Shown here in pieces: positions 39,874 to 49,660 of a DNA stretch of 64,000 nucleotides. Both the position numbers and the translations under genes were made by a program. The stretch comes from Mariprofundus aestuarium (GTDB taxonomy: Bacteria; Pseudomonadota; Zetaproteobacteria; Mariprofundales; Mariprofundaceae), in contig NZ_CP018799.1 of the NCBI RefSeq assembly GCF_002795805.1, positions 1,171,001 through 1,235,000 on the forward strand, given 5' to 3'. Position 1 is the stretch's first letter, and each line of letters starts with the position of its first letter. The notes beneath the pieces were generated by a model. That model worked only from the letters and a program-made list of their open reading frames with translations. It ran no database searches and was not told where the DNA came from.

Positions 39874-42468
39874 ATGCCAAGCCTGCCAATCGATGATGTT
39901 CTGCCAGAGATCAAAGAGACATTAACCGCGCATAATCGTCTTGTACTGCAAGCCCCTCCGGGCGCAGGAAAAACCACCGCCGTACCCATCGCCTTGCTCG
40001 ACCAGAGTTGGTTGGGTGATAAACAGATCATTATGCTCGAACCTCGCAGGCTGGCGGCACGCAATGCGGCGGCGCGCATGGCATTTCTACTCGGTGAAAA
40101 AGTCGGTGAAACCATCGGTTACCAGATTCGTCAGGACAGCTGCTTGTGCGACAGAACAAAGTTGCTGGTGGTCACTGAAGGCATATTAACGCGAAAGTTA
40201 CAGGCTGACCCAGAGCTGAAAAACACGGCACTGGTTATTTTTGATGAATTTCACGAACGCAGCCTGCATGCCGATCTCTCACTGGCACTCTCTCTGCAGA
40301 GCCAGCAGATTCTACGCGAAGATCTGAAAATTCTGGTGATGTCGGCAACACTGCATACGGATGCTGTTGCGACTCTGCTGGATAACGCACCGATCATTGA
40401 GAGCGAAGGGCGCAGCTATCCTGTCGAGAACAGATATCTTGATAAGGTAAACCGGCAGCACAACATAAATCCACAGCAGCAGTTGATGATCAACCTGACC
40501 AACACCGTCAAAACATTCATTCATGAACACGAGGGCAACTGTCTGGTATTTCTACCCGGCGTCAAAGAGGTCAACCAGCTGGCCAGACAGATTAAACAGC
40601 TCCTTGATAACGAATCGATCAACAACATTGTGATTGCACCGCTACATGGAAGTTTAAGCAAACAGCAACAGGATCTGGCTATCGCAGCACCCGCTGATAA
40701 GGCCATGCGTAAAATTGTTCTGGCCACCAATATCGCAGAAACCAGTATCACCATTGAAGGCATCAGTTGTGTGATTGATTCGGGACTGGAGCGAGTGCTG
40801 GATTACAGTCCGGCCTCGGGCATGAACAGGCTTACAACCCAATCCATTTCACAAGACTCAGCCGTGCAACGCAGTGGCCGCGCCGGAAGGTTATCAGCCG
40901 GTGTCTGTTACCGTATGTGGGCAGCTGAGCAGCAGTCACGCCTGCTCAAACATGCATCGCCTGAAATTTTACACAGCGATCTCTCATCGTTGGTGCTGGA
41001 GCTGGCCAACTGGGGCGTGACTGACGTTGATGAATTGCAGTGGATGGACAGACCTCCTCACGGTGCCACCGAACAGGCAAAGGCTCTGCTGCAACAACTC
41101 AGCGCCATAGATGAGCGGGGCAACATTACGGCCCACGGTCGTGATATGCTGAAACTGGGTGCCCATCCACGCTTGGCGCATATGATGCTGGCAGCAGTTC
41201 AACTGGATCAGGCTTATCACGCCTGCCTGATTGCCAGCCTGCTCAGCGAGAGAGATATATTTCTGTCTAACGCAGATAAAAGTGCTGACATTCATGACAG
41301 GCTTAATGTTCTTCTACATGGAAGATCCAACCAGCACGGCATCGATAGCCAGCAATGTAAACGCATCATGCAAACAGCAGATGATTTTTTCAGGCGCGTT
41401 CAACAGTGCAGTAATTCGAGAGTAAATAGAGAGAGGCCGGACAATCACTATAGCGGTGTGCTTCTGGCCTACGCCTATCCCGACAGAATCGCCAAGCGAC
41501 GTAACCCCAATCAGCCGCGTTATCTGCTCAGTAACGGTAAAGGCGCGGTTATTCCTCCCTTTCTACAGCATCACCTGCATGAGTATCTTGTGATCGCCAA
41601 CCTTGATGCCAGAGAGGGCGAAGCCTGCATCTATCTGGCGGCAGATATCAGCGCTGAACAGTTGCAGGAGTTTTTTGTTGATAATATTCAGCAGGAAGAA
41701 CGCGTGGAATGGAACGAGAGCGCACAACGCGTCGAAGCGAAACAGATCAGCCGCATAGGTAAAATCACGCTTGAAGAGTCCATCCTGCACGACCTAAGAA
41801 ACAGAGAGACTCAGGATGCGATACAAGGCTGTCTGATGCAGGCAATCAGAAGCAAAGGAGTAGGGTGCCTGAACTGGAGTGCCAAGGCAGAGAGCCTGAA
41901 ACAGCGCGCGCAATTTATTAACCACCACCTTGATAACAATCCGGCTGTGAACAAACAGTTTGCTGACCGGCCTTTGCCGGACTTTTCAGATCAGGCCCTG
42001 AGCGATACCCTGGAAGAGTGGTTGCAACCTCACTTAAACAGCTTGAATAGCCTCAAGCAGTGTCTCAAGCTGGATCTGTATAACCTGCTTTTAAACCGGC
42101 TCAGTTGGGAGCAGCAGCAACTGATCAAGCAGTTAGCTCCGGAGCGCATCAGTGTTCCCAGCGGCTCCTCTGTGAGCATTGATTACAGCGACCCGGAGCA
42201 ACCGGTGCTTGCCGTCAGACTGCAGGAGTTGTTTGGTCTGTTTGATACGCCAACGCTGTTAAACGGGCAGTGCAAAGTGATGATGCATCTACTCTCACCA
42301 GCACGCAAACCGATGCAGGTCACACAGGACCTGAACAGCTTCTGGAGAACCACGTATCACGAAGTAAAAAAAGAGCTGCGTGGCAAATACAAACGCCACT
42401 ACTGGCCAGACGATCCATTCACAGCACAGGCCACCAGCAAAACCAAGAAACAGATGAATCGTGAATAG
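39874..42468 (+). CDS. hrpB: ATP-dependent helicase HrpB
   Basis: The protein has 864 residues. The N-terminus MPSLPIDDVLPEIKETL is the usual HrpB start. Motif I is APPGAGKTTAV, motif II is the DEFH box (IFDEFHERSLHADL), motif III is SAT, and motif VI is QRSGRAGRL. The C-terminal half is the HrpB-specific region with WEQQQLIKQLAPERISVPSGS near its end. It is a DEAH-type RNA helicase of unclear role. The gene starts 53 bp after the VF530 gene. Confidence 0.93.
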   Translation: MPSLPIDDVLPEIKETLTAHNRLVLQAPPGAGKTTAVPIALLDQSWLGDKQIIMLEPRRLAARNAAARMAFLLGEKVGETIGYQIRQDSCLCDRTKLLVVTEGILTRKLQADPELKNTALVIFDEFHERSLHADLSLALSLQSQQILREDLKILVMSATLHTDAVATLLDNAPIIESEGRSYPVENRYLDKVNRQHNINPQQQLMINLTNTVKTFIHEHEGNCLVFLPGVKEVNQLARQIKQLLDNESINNIVIAPLHGSLSKQQQDLAIAAPADKAMRKIVLATNIAETSITIEGISCVIDSGLERVLDYSPASGMNRLTTQSISQDSAVQRSGRAGRLSAGVCYRMWAAEQQSRLLKHASPEILHSDLSSLVLELANWGVTDVDELQWMDRPPHGATEQAKALLQQLSAIDERGNITAHGRDMLKLGAHPRLAHMMLAAVQLDQAYHACLIASLLSERDIFLSNADKSADIHDRLNVLLHGRSNQHGIDSQQCKRIMQTADDFFRRVQQCSNSRVNRERPDNHYSGVLLAYAYPDRIAKRRNPNQPRYLLSNGKGAVIPPFLQHHLHEYLVIANLDAREGEACIYLAADISAEQLQEFFVDNIQQEERVEWNESAQRVEAKQISRIGKITLEESILHDLRNRETQDAIQGCLMQAIRSKGVGCLNWSAKAESLKQRAQFINHHLDNNPAVNKQFADRPLPDFSDQALSDTLEEWLQPHLNSLNSLKQCLKLDLYNLLLNRLSWEQQQLIKQLAPERISVPSGSSVSIDYSDPEQPVLAVRLQELFGLFDTPTLLNGQCKVMMHLLSPARKPMQVTQDLNSFWRTTYHEVKKELRGKYKRHYWPDDPFTAQATSKTKKQMNRE

Positions 42469-42561
42469 GAAAACCGTAACGAGTGTATCAGGAAGAATCA
42501 CTATCAGGTCATCAAGATATGGAAGCCTGACCTCTGAATTTTCTCGGTGCCTTAATAGTTA

Positions 42562-43482
42562 TTAGTTGGTTTGAGCAACGACATCACCAAGTTGGATATA
42601 GGTCTCAATGCCTGCCTTGGTGTTCTCTAACATATCGCTGGAGGGAGCCCAGTTTCCTTTTTCTCCACACAGAACAACGGTGCTTCCGCCAAAGAGAAAG
42701 TAGCCTTTTTCATCGCCTTTTTTAAAAGGTTGAGATTCATCAAAGGATTGCACGATTTTACCCACACAGGTGGCGCCAACTTCAATATAGGCCAGCTTGC
42801 CAAAATGTTCAGTTTCCAAAATCGAAACACGGCGCTCATTTTTTATAAAAATATCATGCCTGTATTTCAGGGCCAATGGATTAACAGAGTGTAGATCGCC
42901 GGGGACAGTGAAAGATTGAAGGGTTTTGCCATGATCTGGATAGTGGTAGCGATGATAATCAACAGGGCATAACCGTGCGATCATCAGCGGGCCTCCGATA
43001 AACGCTTTGGCCAGTTCAGAATCACCAATCAGATCAACAGCGCGTAACATCGATCCCTTAACGGGGATAGTGAGATCATCGCTCATGCTTTCATGGCCAA
43101 AGTATCGTGCCTCAGCAAAGGCACCCATTTCATCATCCTTTTGGGTAAACGCTCTTTGACCTTCCTGAAACTCTCGAATAAAGAATTCATTGAATGATTT
43201 GTAAGATGTTTCAATAGGATTATCTTTGAAAGATCCTTTTTGATACTGATCAATATCAATATTAAAGTTTTTGAGAAAAGGTGCGACTTTTTGCGCTGAC
43301 TTTAAACTATCCTGTGATTTCCCGTACAGTTGACTAAGGGTTTTACTTGCAATCACAGGTCCTAGGAGCCGCCCAATGGGGTTGCCATAGGCAAACTTAA
43401 CCATGTTATCACCATAAACTTTTTCAATCTCCATCCTATTTTTATGACGGTTAAAAATTTGGATTTCAAAGCCTTGACTCAT
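42562..43482 (-). CDS. psd: Phosphatidylserine decarboxylase proenzyme
   Basis: The protein has 306 residues. The self-cleavage site that makes the pyruvoyl group is FLFGGSTVVLCGEKG near the C-terminus (GS-T instead of the more usual LGST). The catalytic-core blocks are PVDYHRYHYPDHG with the conserved His, and GATCVGKIVQSF. The enzyme makes phosphatidylethanolamine at the membrane. It is convergent with hrpB (93 bp between) and downstream of the MYG1 gene by 23 bp, likely co-transcribed. Confidence 0.9.
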   Translation of the reverse strand: MSQGFEIQIFNRHKNRMEIEKVYGDNMVKFAYGNPIGRLLGPVIASKTLSQLYGKSQDSLKSAQKVAPFLKNFNIDIDQYQKGSFKDNPIETSYKSFNEFFIREFQEGQRAFTQKDDEMGAFAEARYFGHESMSDDLTIPVKGSMLRAVDLIGDSELAKAFIGGPLMIARLCPVDYHRYHYPDHGKTLQSFTVPGDLHSVNPLALKYRHDIFIKNERRVSILETEHFGKLAYIEVGATCVGKIVQSFDESQPFKKGDEKGYFLFGGSTVVLCGEKGNWAPSSDMLENTKAGIETYIQLGDVVAQTN

Positions 43483-43505
43483 GGTAGGGAATCCTTTGTC
43501 CTCTT

Positions 43506-44378
43506 TTATATTTCTTCCAGCGCTAAAGCAGCCATCTTCATGGTGCTTGCAAATGATTCTGCACCTGCAATAAACAGACCATTATGGCAGAACATAGCAT
43601 CGTCAATACCTGTCACCGCTTGCAGCGCTTCACCGGAGAGACCAGCCCATGCTTTAGGCAGCGATTTTCTGTCTTCGAATGAACCGAGTTCAGCAGGTAC
43701 GGTTTGAATTCTCCACTCGCCAGTCTGGGATGGATAGACCACATACAACGCCTCTTCAGATAAATTGAAAACAGTTTTTTTCCATGGGGTATACTGCTCT
43801 AAGACAACCACCCTTGAGTCTTCTGCATCATCAATCGCTTTGGCTACAATGGCCTTGGCACTGATGCCACCGGAGGCAGCTGCAATGAATCGTGTTAAAA
43901 CGCGCGATGCAAAATCGACCGCTTCATCAAAATAATCATCACAGTGACTATCTTCTTCCCAGGTCGGGTTAAACATACCTATCGTCTGGCTAAGGGTAAT
44001 GCCTTTCATGACACCTTCGACATGACCACAATCGATGGCATCAATGTTGGATACCAGACCAGCATCAACAGCATTGGCTACATCCTGATTGCCCTGGCAA
44101 ATTACTACGCCATATTTCTGCCAGATCAGACCAAACGAGGAGTAGGGGATGCCATTTTCGCGCTCACCGGCACCACCACGCTGATGATGATCAAAACGGT
44201 CTCTCTCCGGGTCATATTCACCGCCTACATCAACCACAATATCGGCTTCGTCGATAAGCTCTGCATCACGTGTGCGGATAAGCTTAAGGGAGGGGAAAAT
44301 GATCTTAAGTGCAGCTACAGTGAAAACATCATCGGCATGAAAATTACCGTTGTGCGTTGCTATGATTTTATCGTTCAT
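43506..44378 (-). CDS. MYG1/UPF0160 family metal-dependent hydrolase
   Basis: The protein has 290 residues. ATHNGNFHADDVFTVAAL is the metal-binding start of the MYG1 family and DRFDHHQRGGAGERENG is the DHH-like motif. In eukaryotes MYG1 is a 3'-5' RNA exonuclease; bacterial members are less studied. It starts about 350 bp before the topoisomerase gene in the opposite direction. Confidence 0.9.
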   Translation of the reverse strand: MNDKIIATHNGNFHADDVFTVAALKIIFPSLKLIRTRDAELIDEADIVVDVGGEYDPERDRFDHHQRGGAGERENGIPYSSFGLIWQKYGVVICQGNQDVANAVDAGLVSNIDAIDCGHVEGVMKGITLSQTIGMFNPTWEEDSHCDDYFDEAVDFASRVLTRFIAAASGGISAKAIVAKAIDDAEDSRVVVLEQYTPWKKTVFNLSEEALYVVYPSQTGEWRIQTVPAELGSFEDRKSLPKAWAGLSGEALQAVTGIDDAMFCHNGLFIAGAESFASTMKMAALALEEI

Positions 44379-44726
44379 GTGTTGTATGCCTTGTTGGAAA
44401 GGGATGAGGGTGTCGCTTTACTGTTTTGGAGAAGCAGTATGAAAACTAATGCGCCGGACTTTATACGAAGAGGTCTAACAACAATAGATGATTTTTAAGG
44501 AGTCGGTGTGGGTAAACGGGGCTAATTGTTTAATGCAGGACCGAAAATCCTCTGAACTCTTTTGCATTAGGTGGCCACTCTGTTGTATGGTCGCTGTTGA
44601 GAACCATGCATCTTTTTCAGCCCTGTTATTTTACCCGCAATGCATGTGTAGAGTAGTGCCATAACTGTCCCGTCTGCCTTGACGGAGCATCGGCATAGCA
44701 TATTCAAAGCAAAGGACTTGTTTAAC
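44379..44726. other. 348-bp intergenic region before the topoisomerase IV fusion
   Basis: Divergent promoters for MYG1 and parE-parC should lie here. No gene is convincing. A possible promoter for the fusion is noted separately. Reads between 44470 and 44640 show no clear hairpin or repeat. Confidence 0.5.
44679..44706 (+). promoter_or_regulatory. Possible promoter of parE-parC
   Basis: TTGACG (44679-44684), 16-bp spacer, TATTCA (44701-44706) can be read as -35 and -10, the -10 being weak. It would place the transcript start about 10-15 bp before the ATG at 44727, which argues against using the upstream in-frame TTG as the start. Confidence 0.3.
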
Positions 44727-47700
44727 ATGAGTGCAGATTACGATATCGATTCAATTAAAGACCTCGATGGGATTTCTCATATCCAGCTGAGGCCGAATAT
44801 GTACACCGATACAGGCACGGAACTCGGATGCCACCATATAGCCCAGGAAGTGCTCGATAACTGCGGCGATGAGGCAATCGGCGGTTACTGTTCCCGCATT
44901 ATCGTAGAGCTTGAATCAGAGAATGTGGTCAGCATCAGTGATAACGGGCGCGGTATTCCTGTTAAGCAGAATCAGGATGGTATGTCCGGTGTTGAACTGG
45001 TGCTTACCAAGGACAAAGCCGGAGGCAAGTTCGATCATGATGCCTATAAGGTATCAGGTGGCCTGCACGGGGTAGGTATTACCGTTACCAACGCGCTCTC
45101 ATCATGGCTTGAAGCGACTGTAAAACGCGATGGGGGTGAGTGGTTCATTCGCCTTGAAAACGGGCGCACAGTCGAGAAGCTCAGAAAGGTCGCTGAGTGC
45201 GGCCCGCGTACGCATGGCACAAAAATCCGGTTCTCTCCCAATCCCAAATATTATGAGCGTGCCAAGTTCCGCGTGCAGCAGTTGCGCCAGCAGGCGATGG
45301 ATAAGGCGATCCTTATTCCGGGCCTGGAGGTGGTGTTCAAAGCACCCGGTCAGGCGGATGAGATCTTCTGCTTCAAGAACGGTCTCTCCGAGTTCATGAC
45401 CTCACGCATGGAAGAGTCTCCGATGTTCGAGTTCTCAGGTCAGCTCGGGGATATGGAGAAGGTGCACTGGTATTTCGCATCCTTTGCTGAGACCACCCCG
45501 ATCTATACCAAATCCTATGTAAATACCGTTCCAACCCCGCGCGGCGGCACCCATGAAAAGGGTTTTGAGTCGGGCCTGCTCAAGGCTGTGCGTGAATACA
45601 TCGACATGCGCCCGGAGCTTAAAAAACTGCTCGGCAAAAAAACCAGGATCGCAGCATCGGATGTGATGACCAACAGCCAGCTTGGCCTTTCGGTTTACAT
45701 CCAGGATATCTCATTTGAAGGACAGACCAAGCAGAAGCTTACCTCTGCCGAAGCCACCAAGTTTGTCGGTGGTGTGATTAATGATTCAGCAGCACTGTGG
45801 CTGAATCGTGACGGTGAGATCTCCGATGCCTGGATGAAGCTCATTATTGAGCGGGCAACAACGCGCACTGCTGCTGAGAGTGGCAAGGCCAAAAAGGTGG
45901 ATCGAAAATCCTTTACCGGAAGGACGCCGTTGCCGGGCAAGCTGCTCGATTGCCGCAGCAATGATATTGAAGAGACAGAGCTGTACCTGGTGGAGGGTGA
46001 CTCGGCAGGCGGTTCTGCAAAGCAGGCCAATGATCGCGACTTGCAGGCTGTATTTCCCCTGAAAGGTAAAATACTCAACTGTGAAGGGGTCACATCCACC
46101 GATGCCGGTAACAGCGAAGCAGTAGCCGACCTGATCACCGCCATTGGAACGGGCATCGGCGATGAGTGCGATATTGAGAAGCGCCGCTACGGAAAAATAG
46201 TGGTGATGACCGATGCGGATATCGACGGCAGCCACATCCAGACGCTGTTGTTCACCTTCTTCTGGCGACAGATGCGGCCAATGGTGGAGGCGGGACGTGT
46301 CTATATTGTTCAGCCGCCGCTTTACGGTGTCACCGTAGGCAAGCAGAAACACTATGCCCAGGATGAAGAGGAGCTCGATGGCCTCAGGGCAATGGCATTG
46401 GCAGAGAAGAAGAAGATCGAATACATCCGCTTCAAAGGTCTTGGTGAGATGAATCCACCGGAATTGAAAGAGACCTGTATGGATGTTGAAAACCGTGTGC
46501 TGGTACAGGTCAGCCCTGAAGATGCGCAGCGTATGGATGCGCTGGTGACGAAACTGATGGGTGATGATGCAGGCCAGCGCCGTGACCTGCTGATGGGCAA
46601 GGAGATTGAGGATGCCAAATATCTCAAGGGCCCACTCAGAGAGTTCCTTAATGATCCGGTCGATGACAAGGTCGATGACCCGTGTGATGTGACCGATGAT
46701 CTTGATGACCTGAAGCCTTTCTTCACCCCCTACGATTCGGGCAATAACTCCATCGCTCCATTTGAAACGGTCTTCCGCGAACTCTACCGCAGTTACGGCC
46801 TTAAAGTGGTCGGTGATCGAGCCATCCCTGATGTGCGTGATGGCCTGAAACCGGTTCATCGCCGCATTCTCTATGCGATGGAAAAACTCGGACTAAAATC
46901 GAACACCAAAACGAAGAAATCCGCACGCGTTGTCGGTGACGTGATCGGTAAATACCACCCGCATGGTGATTCGGCTGTTTACGGGGCGATGGTGCGAATG
47001 GCACAGCCCTGGGCGATGCGTTATCCACTCGTGGATGGGCAGGGTAACTTCGGTTCCATTGATGGTGACTCCGCAGCCGCCATGCGTTACACCGAAGCCA
47101 GACTGACGCCGATTGCAGAGGCGATGCTGGGCAGCGACCTGAAGGAGGGGATTACCCCTTATCAACCCAACTACGATGATCAGGACAAGGAGCCGATGCT
47201 GCTGCCTGCGCCGTTCCCGTGGATTCTGATGAACTCAAGCACAGGCAATCCGGCTGTTGGTTTCAAGACTGAAATCCCGTCGCATAATCTCTCTGAACTA
47301 CTTGGCGCATGCATTGCGCTGGCCAAGCGCAGAAGCAGGACTGGCTCAGGGCCATCGAACAAAGACTTTGCCCTTGTTCGCAAGCATATCACAGCGCCCG
47401 ATTTTCCCGGTGGCGGTATTATCACCAGCAGTGAAGAGGAGCTGGAGAAGATGTATGCCAGCGGTTACGGAAAAATGCTGCTGCGCTCCAAGTGGCACAA
47501 AGAGGAGCTGGGCAAAGGCATGTGGCAGATCGTTGTCACAGAGATCCCGTACGGTATTGAGAAGTCACCACTGCTTATTGAGATGGGCGCGCGCATTTCG
47601 GACAAGACGATTGCCGAATCACGCCAGCTGCCGATGATCTCGGATCTTCGCGATGAATCATCAGCAGAAGGAATCCGCATTATCATCGAGCCAAAATCAA

Positions 47701-49025
47701 AAAATCTCGATGCCGAACAGATCATGCTGCACCTATTCTCGGCCACCAATCTGCAGGTCACCATCCAGTATGCCACCTATGCACTGGAGAAGTGGATTGA
47801 TGCACCCGGTGGCGATCGCTATCGCCTGCCAAGTCTTTTCTCGCTCGATGCGATGCTCAACTCCTTCCTGGCTAACAGGGAGGAGCTGGTGATGCGCAGG
47901 GCAGCGGTGCGCCTTGGTGAGATCAACAGGCGCGCTAACATCCTTGAAGGTCTGTTTGTTGTCTATCCGAATGTCATGGAGATTGTGAAAACCATCTATG
48001 ACAACGATAAACCGAAACCGATCCTGATGGCGAAATACGGCTTCAATGAGGAGCAGGTGGTTGCCATTCTCGACCTGCGCCTGGCACAGCTGCGCAAGCT
48101 CGATGAGATGAAACTGCAAAATGAGCATGCAAAGTTGCTGGAAGAGAAAGCAGAACTGGAACTGATCGTCGATGATCATGCTCACCGCTGGCGCCACATC
48201 ACAGGTGAACTCAAGGATGCGCTGGCCAAATTCGGTGATGAACGTCGAACCGTGGTCGATGCCGAGGCACCCAAGGCGCGCACCATGAGTAAACAGCAGA
48301 CCGTAAACCGTGAACCGATCACGGCGATTCTTTCGAGACAGGGATGGCTGAAGGGTATGCGTAGCGCCAATGTTGATCTGGAGGGGCTAAAATTCAGGGA
48401 AGGGGACAGGCTTCTCGATGCGGCAGCAGGCCATACCACGGACATGCTTGTGCTTATCGGACGCAAGGGGCGGGCATTCAGTATGCTTGCAGCCGATCTT
48501 GCAGGCGGGCGAGGTAACGGAGAACCGATCTCTAAATCGTTCATGTTCAGTATCAATGAAGCACCGACGCGCATGGTGATGGTGAAAGCCGACGCTGAAT
48601 ATCTGATCGCCACCACGGCAGGCCACGCCTTCCGCGCCAAAGGCGAGTCGATGCTATCGGCCAACAAGAAGGGTAAGGCCTTCATCAACTTCCCTGCCGG
48701 CTCGAAGCTGCTCTCTATCCGTGAGATCGATGATTCACATGATGCGTTCGCTTTCATCGATTGCGAAGGGCGCCTAGGGGTCATTGCAAAAGATGAGTTC
48801 CCTCTGCTCGCTAAAGGTAAGGGGGTCACTGCGATATCCTTGAAAAGGGGATCAAAGGGCTTGCGGGATGTTGCTCCGGTGACGCTGAAAGAGGGGGTAA
48901 GGGTAGGTACAGAGAAACGTGCCACGACCATCGACACGGAGGAGCTGGAGGAGGTCTATCTCATTGCCAGGGCGAAAGCACCGAGGGGGCTGCCGATGGC
49001 TGCTGTGAACGGGATGGTAGTTTAG
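44727..49025 (+). CDS. parE-parC: Topoisomerase IV as a single polypeptide: ParE-ParC fusion
   Basis: The protein has 1432 residues from ATG 44727 (AAAGGA about 10 bases before; an in-frame TTG at 44679 is less likely). Residues 1-635 are a full ParE: GHKL ATPase (E41, N45, SDNGRGIP 71-78), transducer, and TOPRIM with EGDSAGG from E423 and DADIDGSH from D496, then [10 protein letters not shown] linker of about 40 acidic residues (636-677) joins it to a full ParC (678-1432): [29 protein letters not shown], catalytic Y788 in AAMRYTE, and a C-terminal beta-pinwheel resembling ParC ([15 protein letters not shown]) rather than GyrA. Topo IV normally needs separate parE and parC products; here decatenation activity sits in one chain arranged like eukaryotic Topo II. 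No stop or frameshift lies in the junction. Confidence 0.95.
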   Translation: MSADYDIDSIKDLDGISHIQLRPNMYTDTGTELGCHHIAQEVLDNCGDEAIGGYCSRIIVELESENVVSISDNGRGIPVKQNQDGMSGVELVLTKDKAGGKFDHDAYKVSGGLHGVGITVTNALSSWLEATVKRDGGEWFIRLENGRTVEKLRKVAECGPRTHGTKIRFSPNPKYYERAKFRVQQLRQQAMDKAILIPGLEVVFKAPGQADEIFCFKNGLSEFMTSRMEESPMFEFSGQLGDMEKVHWYFASFAETTPIYTKSYVNTVPTPRGGTHEKGFESGLLKAVREYIDMRPELKKLLGKKTRIAASDVMTNSQLGLSVYIQDISFEGQTKQKLTSAEATKFVGGVINDSAALWLNRDGEISDAWMKLIIERATTRTAAESGKAKKVDRKSFTGRTPLPGKLLDCRSNDIEETELYLVEGDSAGGSAKQANDRDLQAVFPLKGKILNCEGVTSTDAGNSEAVADLITAIGTGIGDECDIEKRRYGKIVVMTDADIDGSHIQTLLFTFFWRQMRPMVEAGRVYIVQPPLYGVTVGKQKHYAQDEEELDGLRAMALAEKKKIEYIRFKGLGEMNPPELKETCMDVENRVLVQVSPEDAQRMDALVTKLMGDDAGQRRDLLMGKEIEDAKYLKGPLREFLNDPVDDKVDDPCDVTDDLDDLKPFFTPYDSGNNSIAPFETVFRELYRSYGLKVVGDRAIPDVRDGLKPVHRRILYAMEKLGLKSNTKTKKSARVVGDVIGKYHPHGDSAVYGAMVRMAQPWAMRYPLVDGQGNFGSIDGDSAAAMRYTEARLTPIAEAMLGSDLKEGITPYQPNYDDQDKEPMLLPAPFPWILMNSSTGNPAVGFKTEIPSHNLSELLGACIALAKRRSRTGSGPSNKDFALVRKHITAPDFPGGGIITSSEEELEKMYASGYGKMLLRSKWHKEELGKGMWQIVVTEIPYGIEKSPLLIEMGARISDKTIAESRQLPMISDLRDESSAEGIRIIIEPKSKNLDAEQIMLHLFSATNLQVTIQYATYALEKWIDAPGGDRYRLPSLFSLDAMLNSFLANREELVMRRAAVRLGEINRRANILEGLFVVYPNVMEIVKTIYDNDKPKPILMAKYGFNEEQVVAILDLRLAQLRKLDEMKLQNEHAKLLEEKAELELIVDDHAHRWRHITGELKDALAKFGDERRTVVDAEAPKARTMSKQQTVNREPITAILSRQGWLKGMRSANVDLEGLKFREGDRLLDAAAGHTTDMLVLIGRKGRAFSMLAADLAGGRGNGEPISKSFMFSINEAPTRMVMVKADAEYLIATTAGHAFRAKGESMLSANKKGKAFINFPAGSKLLSIREIDDSHDAFAFIDCEGRLGVIAKDEFPLLAKGKGVTAISLKRGSKGLRDVAPVTLKEGVRVGTEKRATTIDTEELEEVYLIARAKAPRGLPMAAVNGMVV

Positions 49026-49027
49026 GG

Positions 49028-49057
49028 GCCTGCTTTCATAGGGGATTGAAAGCAGGC
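49028..49057 (+). terminator. Terminator hairpin after parE-parC
   Basis: GCCTGCTTTCA-TAGGGGAT-TGAAAGCAGGC is a perfect 11-bp stem starting 2 bp past the stop codon, with an 8-base loop. The T run after it is weak. It separates the fusion from the convergent GyrI-like gene. Confidence 0.65.
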
Positions 49058-49136
49058 ATGTGTTATTGCGTCGCTTGATGCAATAAACGGGAGCCAGTCG
49101 GTGTTGCCAATAAGCAATGCCGTGAACAGTGGTGAG

Positions 49137-49625
49137 CTATCTCAGAGGGAAATAGATGTCTGTCATCAGTTCACTATCCGGAACTGCAGGGCTGACATTC
49201 AGGTATTCAAAAAAGATGGGGGACTCGCGCCTGGACTCTTGCGTCGTGGGTAGCCAGTTCCGATAGAGGGCATTCACTTTCAGGTTGATGGTTTCAAGCG
49301 ACCCCTTATGGCGCAGCCTGGCATAGCGACCGGCAGGAATTTCACTGTTTATCACGCCATAGGCATTGTCGGGAATATCATCATCTACTTCGCCACAAAT
49401 ATCGAAGCGAAACTTTTCAGCAACCCTTGCTTCCGGATTGCTGTGAGCAACGCCAAATGATCGCTTTTCAGTGACGGGTGAGCAGCCGCTCTCCTGTCGC
49501 CAGGCCCTGAATGCTTCAATGGAGTGCTCCACTGTTTTCGGCTCATCCAGATGAGCCAATGCTGCCACTTGAATGGGCTCTATATTCACAATGCTGATAA
49601 TCATATGCGCATCATCCTCTTTCAT
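49137..49625 (-). CDS. GyrI/SbmC-like small-molecule-binding protein
   Basis: The protein has 162 residues. It matches the GyrI-like (AraC effector-binding) fold: ISIVNIEPIQVAALAHLDEP, a SIEAFRAWRQESG helix, FRFDICGEVDD, the typical IPAGRYARLRHKGSLETIN, and the end PIFFEYLN..DIYFPL. E. coli GyrI (SbmC) binds gyrase and protects it from toxins and quinolones; other members bind drugs. There is no attached AraC DNA-binding domain. It is convergent with the ParE-ParC gene, about 80 bp past its terminator. Confidence 0.8.
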   Translation of the reverse strand: MKEDDAHMIISIVNIEPIQVAALAHLDEPKTVEHSIEAFRAWRQESGCSPVTEKRSFGVAHSNPEARVAEKFRFDICGEVDDDIPDNAYGVINSEIPAGRYARLRHKGSLETINLKVNALYRNWLPTTQESRRESPIFFEYLNVSPAVPDSELMTDIYFPLR

Positions 49626-49660
49626 TTACTTAATAATAGATAGCCGGCGAGGCCGGGGTC

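Noticed and set aside
44679-44726. TTG start giving 16 extra residues to the ParE-ParC fusion
   Set aside because: ATG 44727 has the better ribosome site, the extra residues are not like ParE, and the TTG falls in a possible -35 element.
45786-46859. A 357-codon open frame antisense to the parE-parC gene
   Set aside because: It lies wholly inside a highly conserved coding sequence, its product has no recognisable motif and is rich in His/Gln/Arg as expected from a shadow frame.
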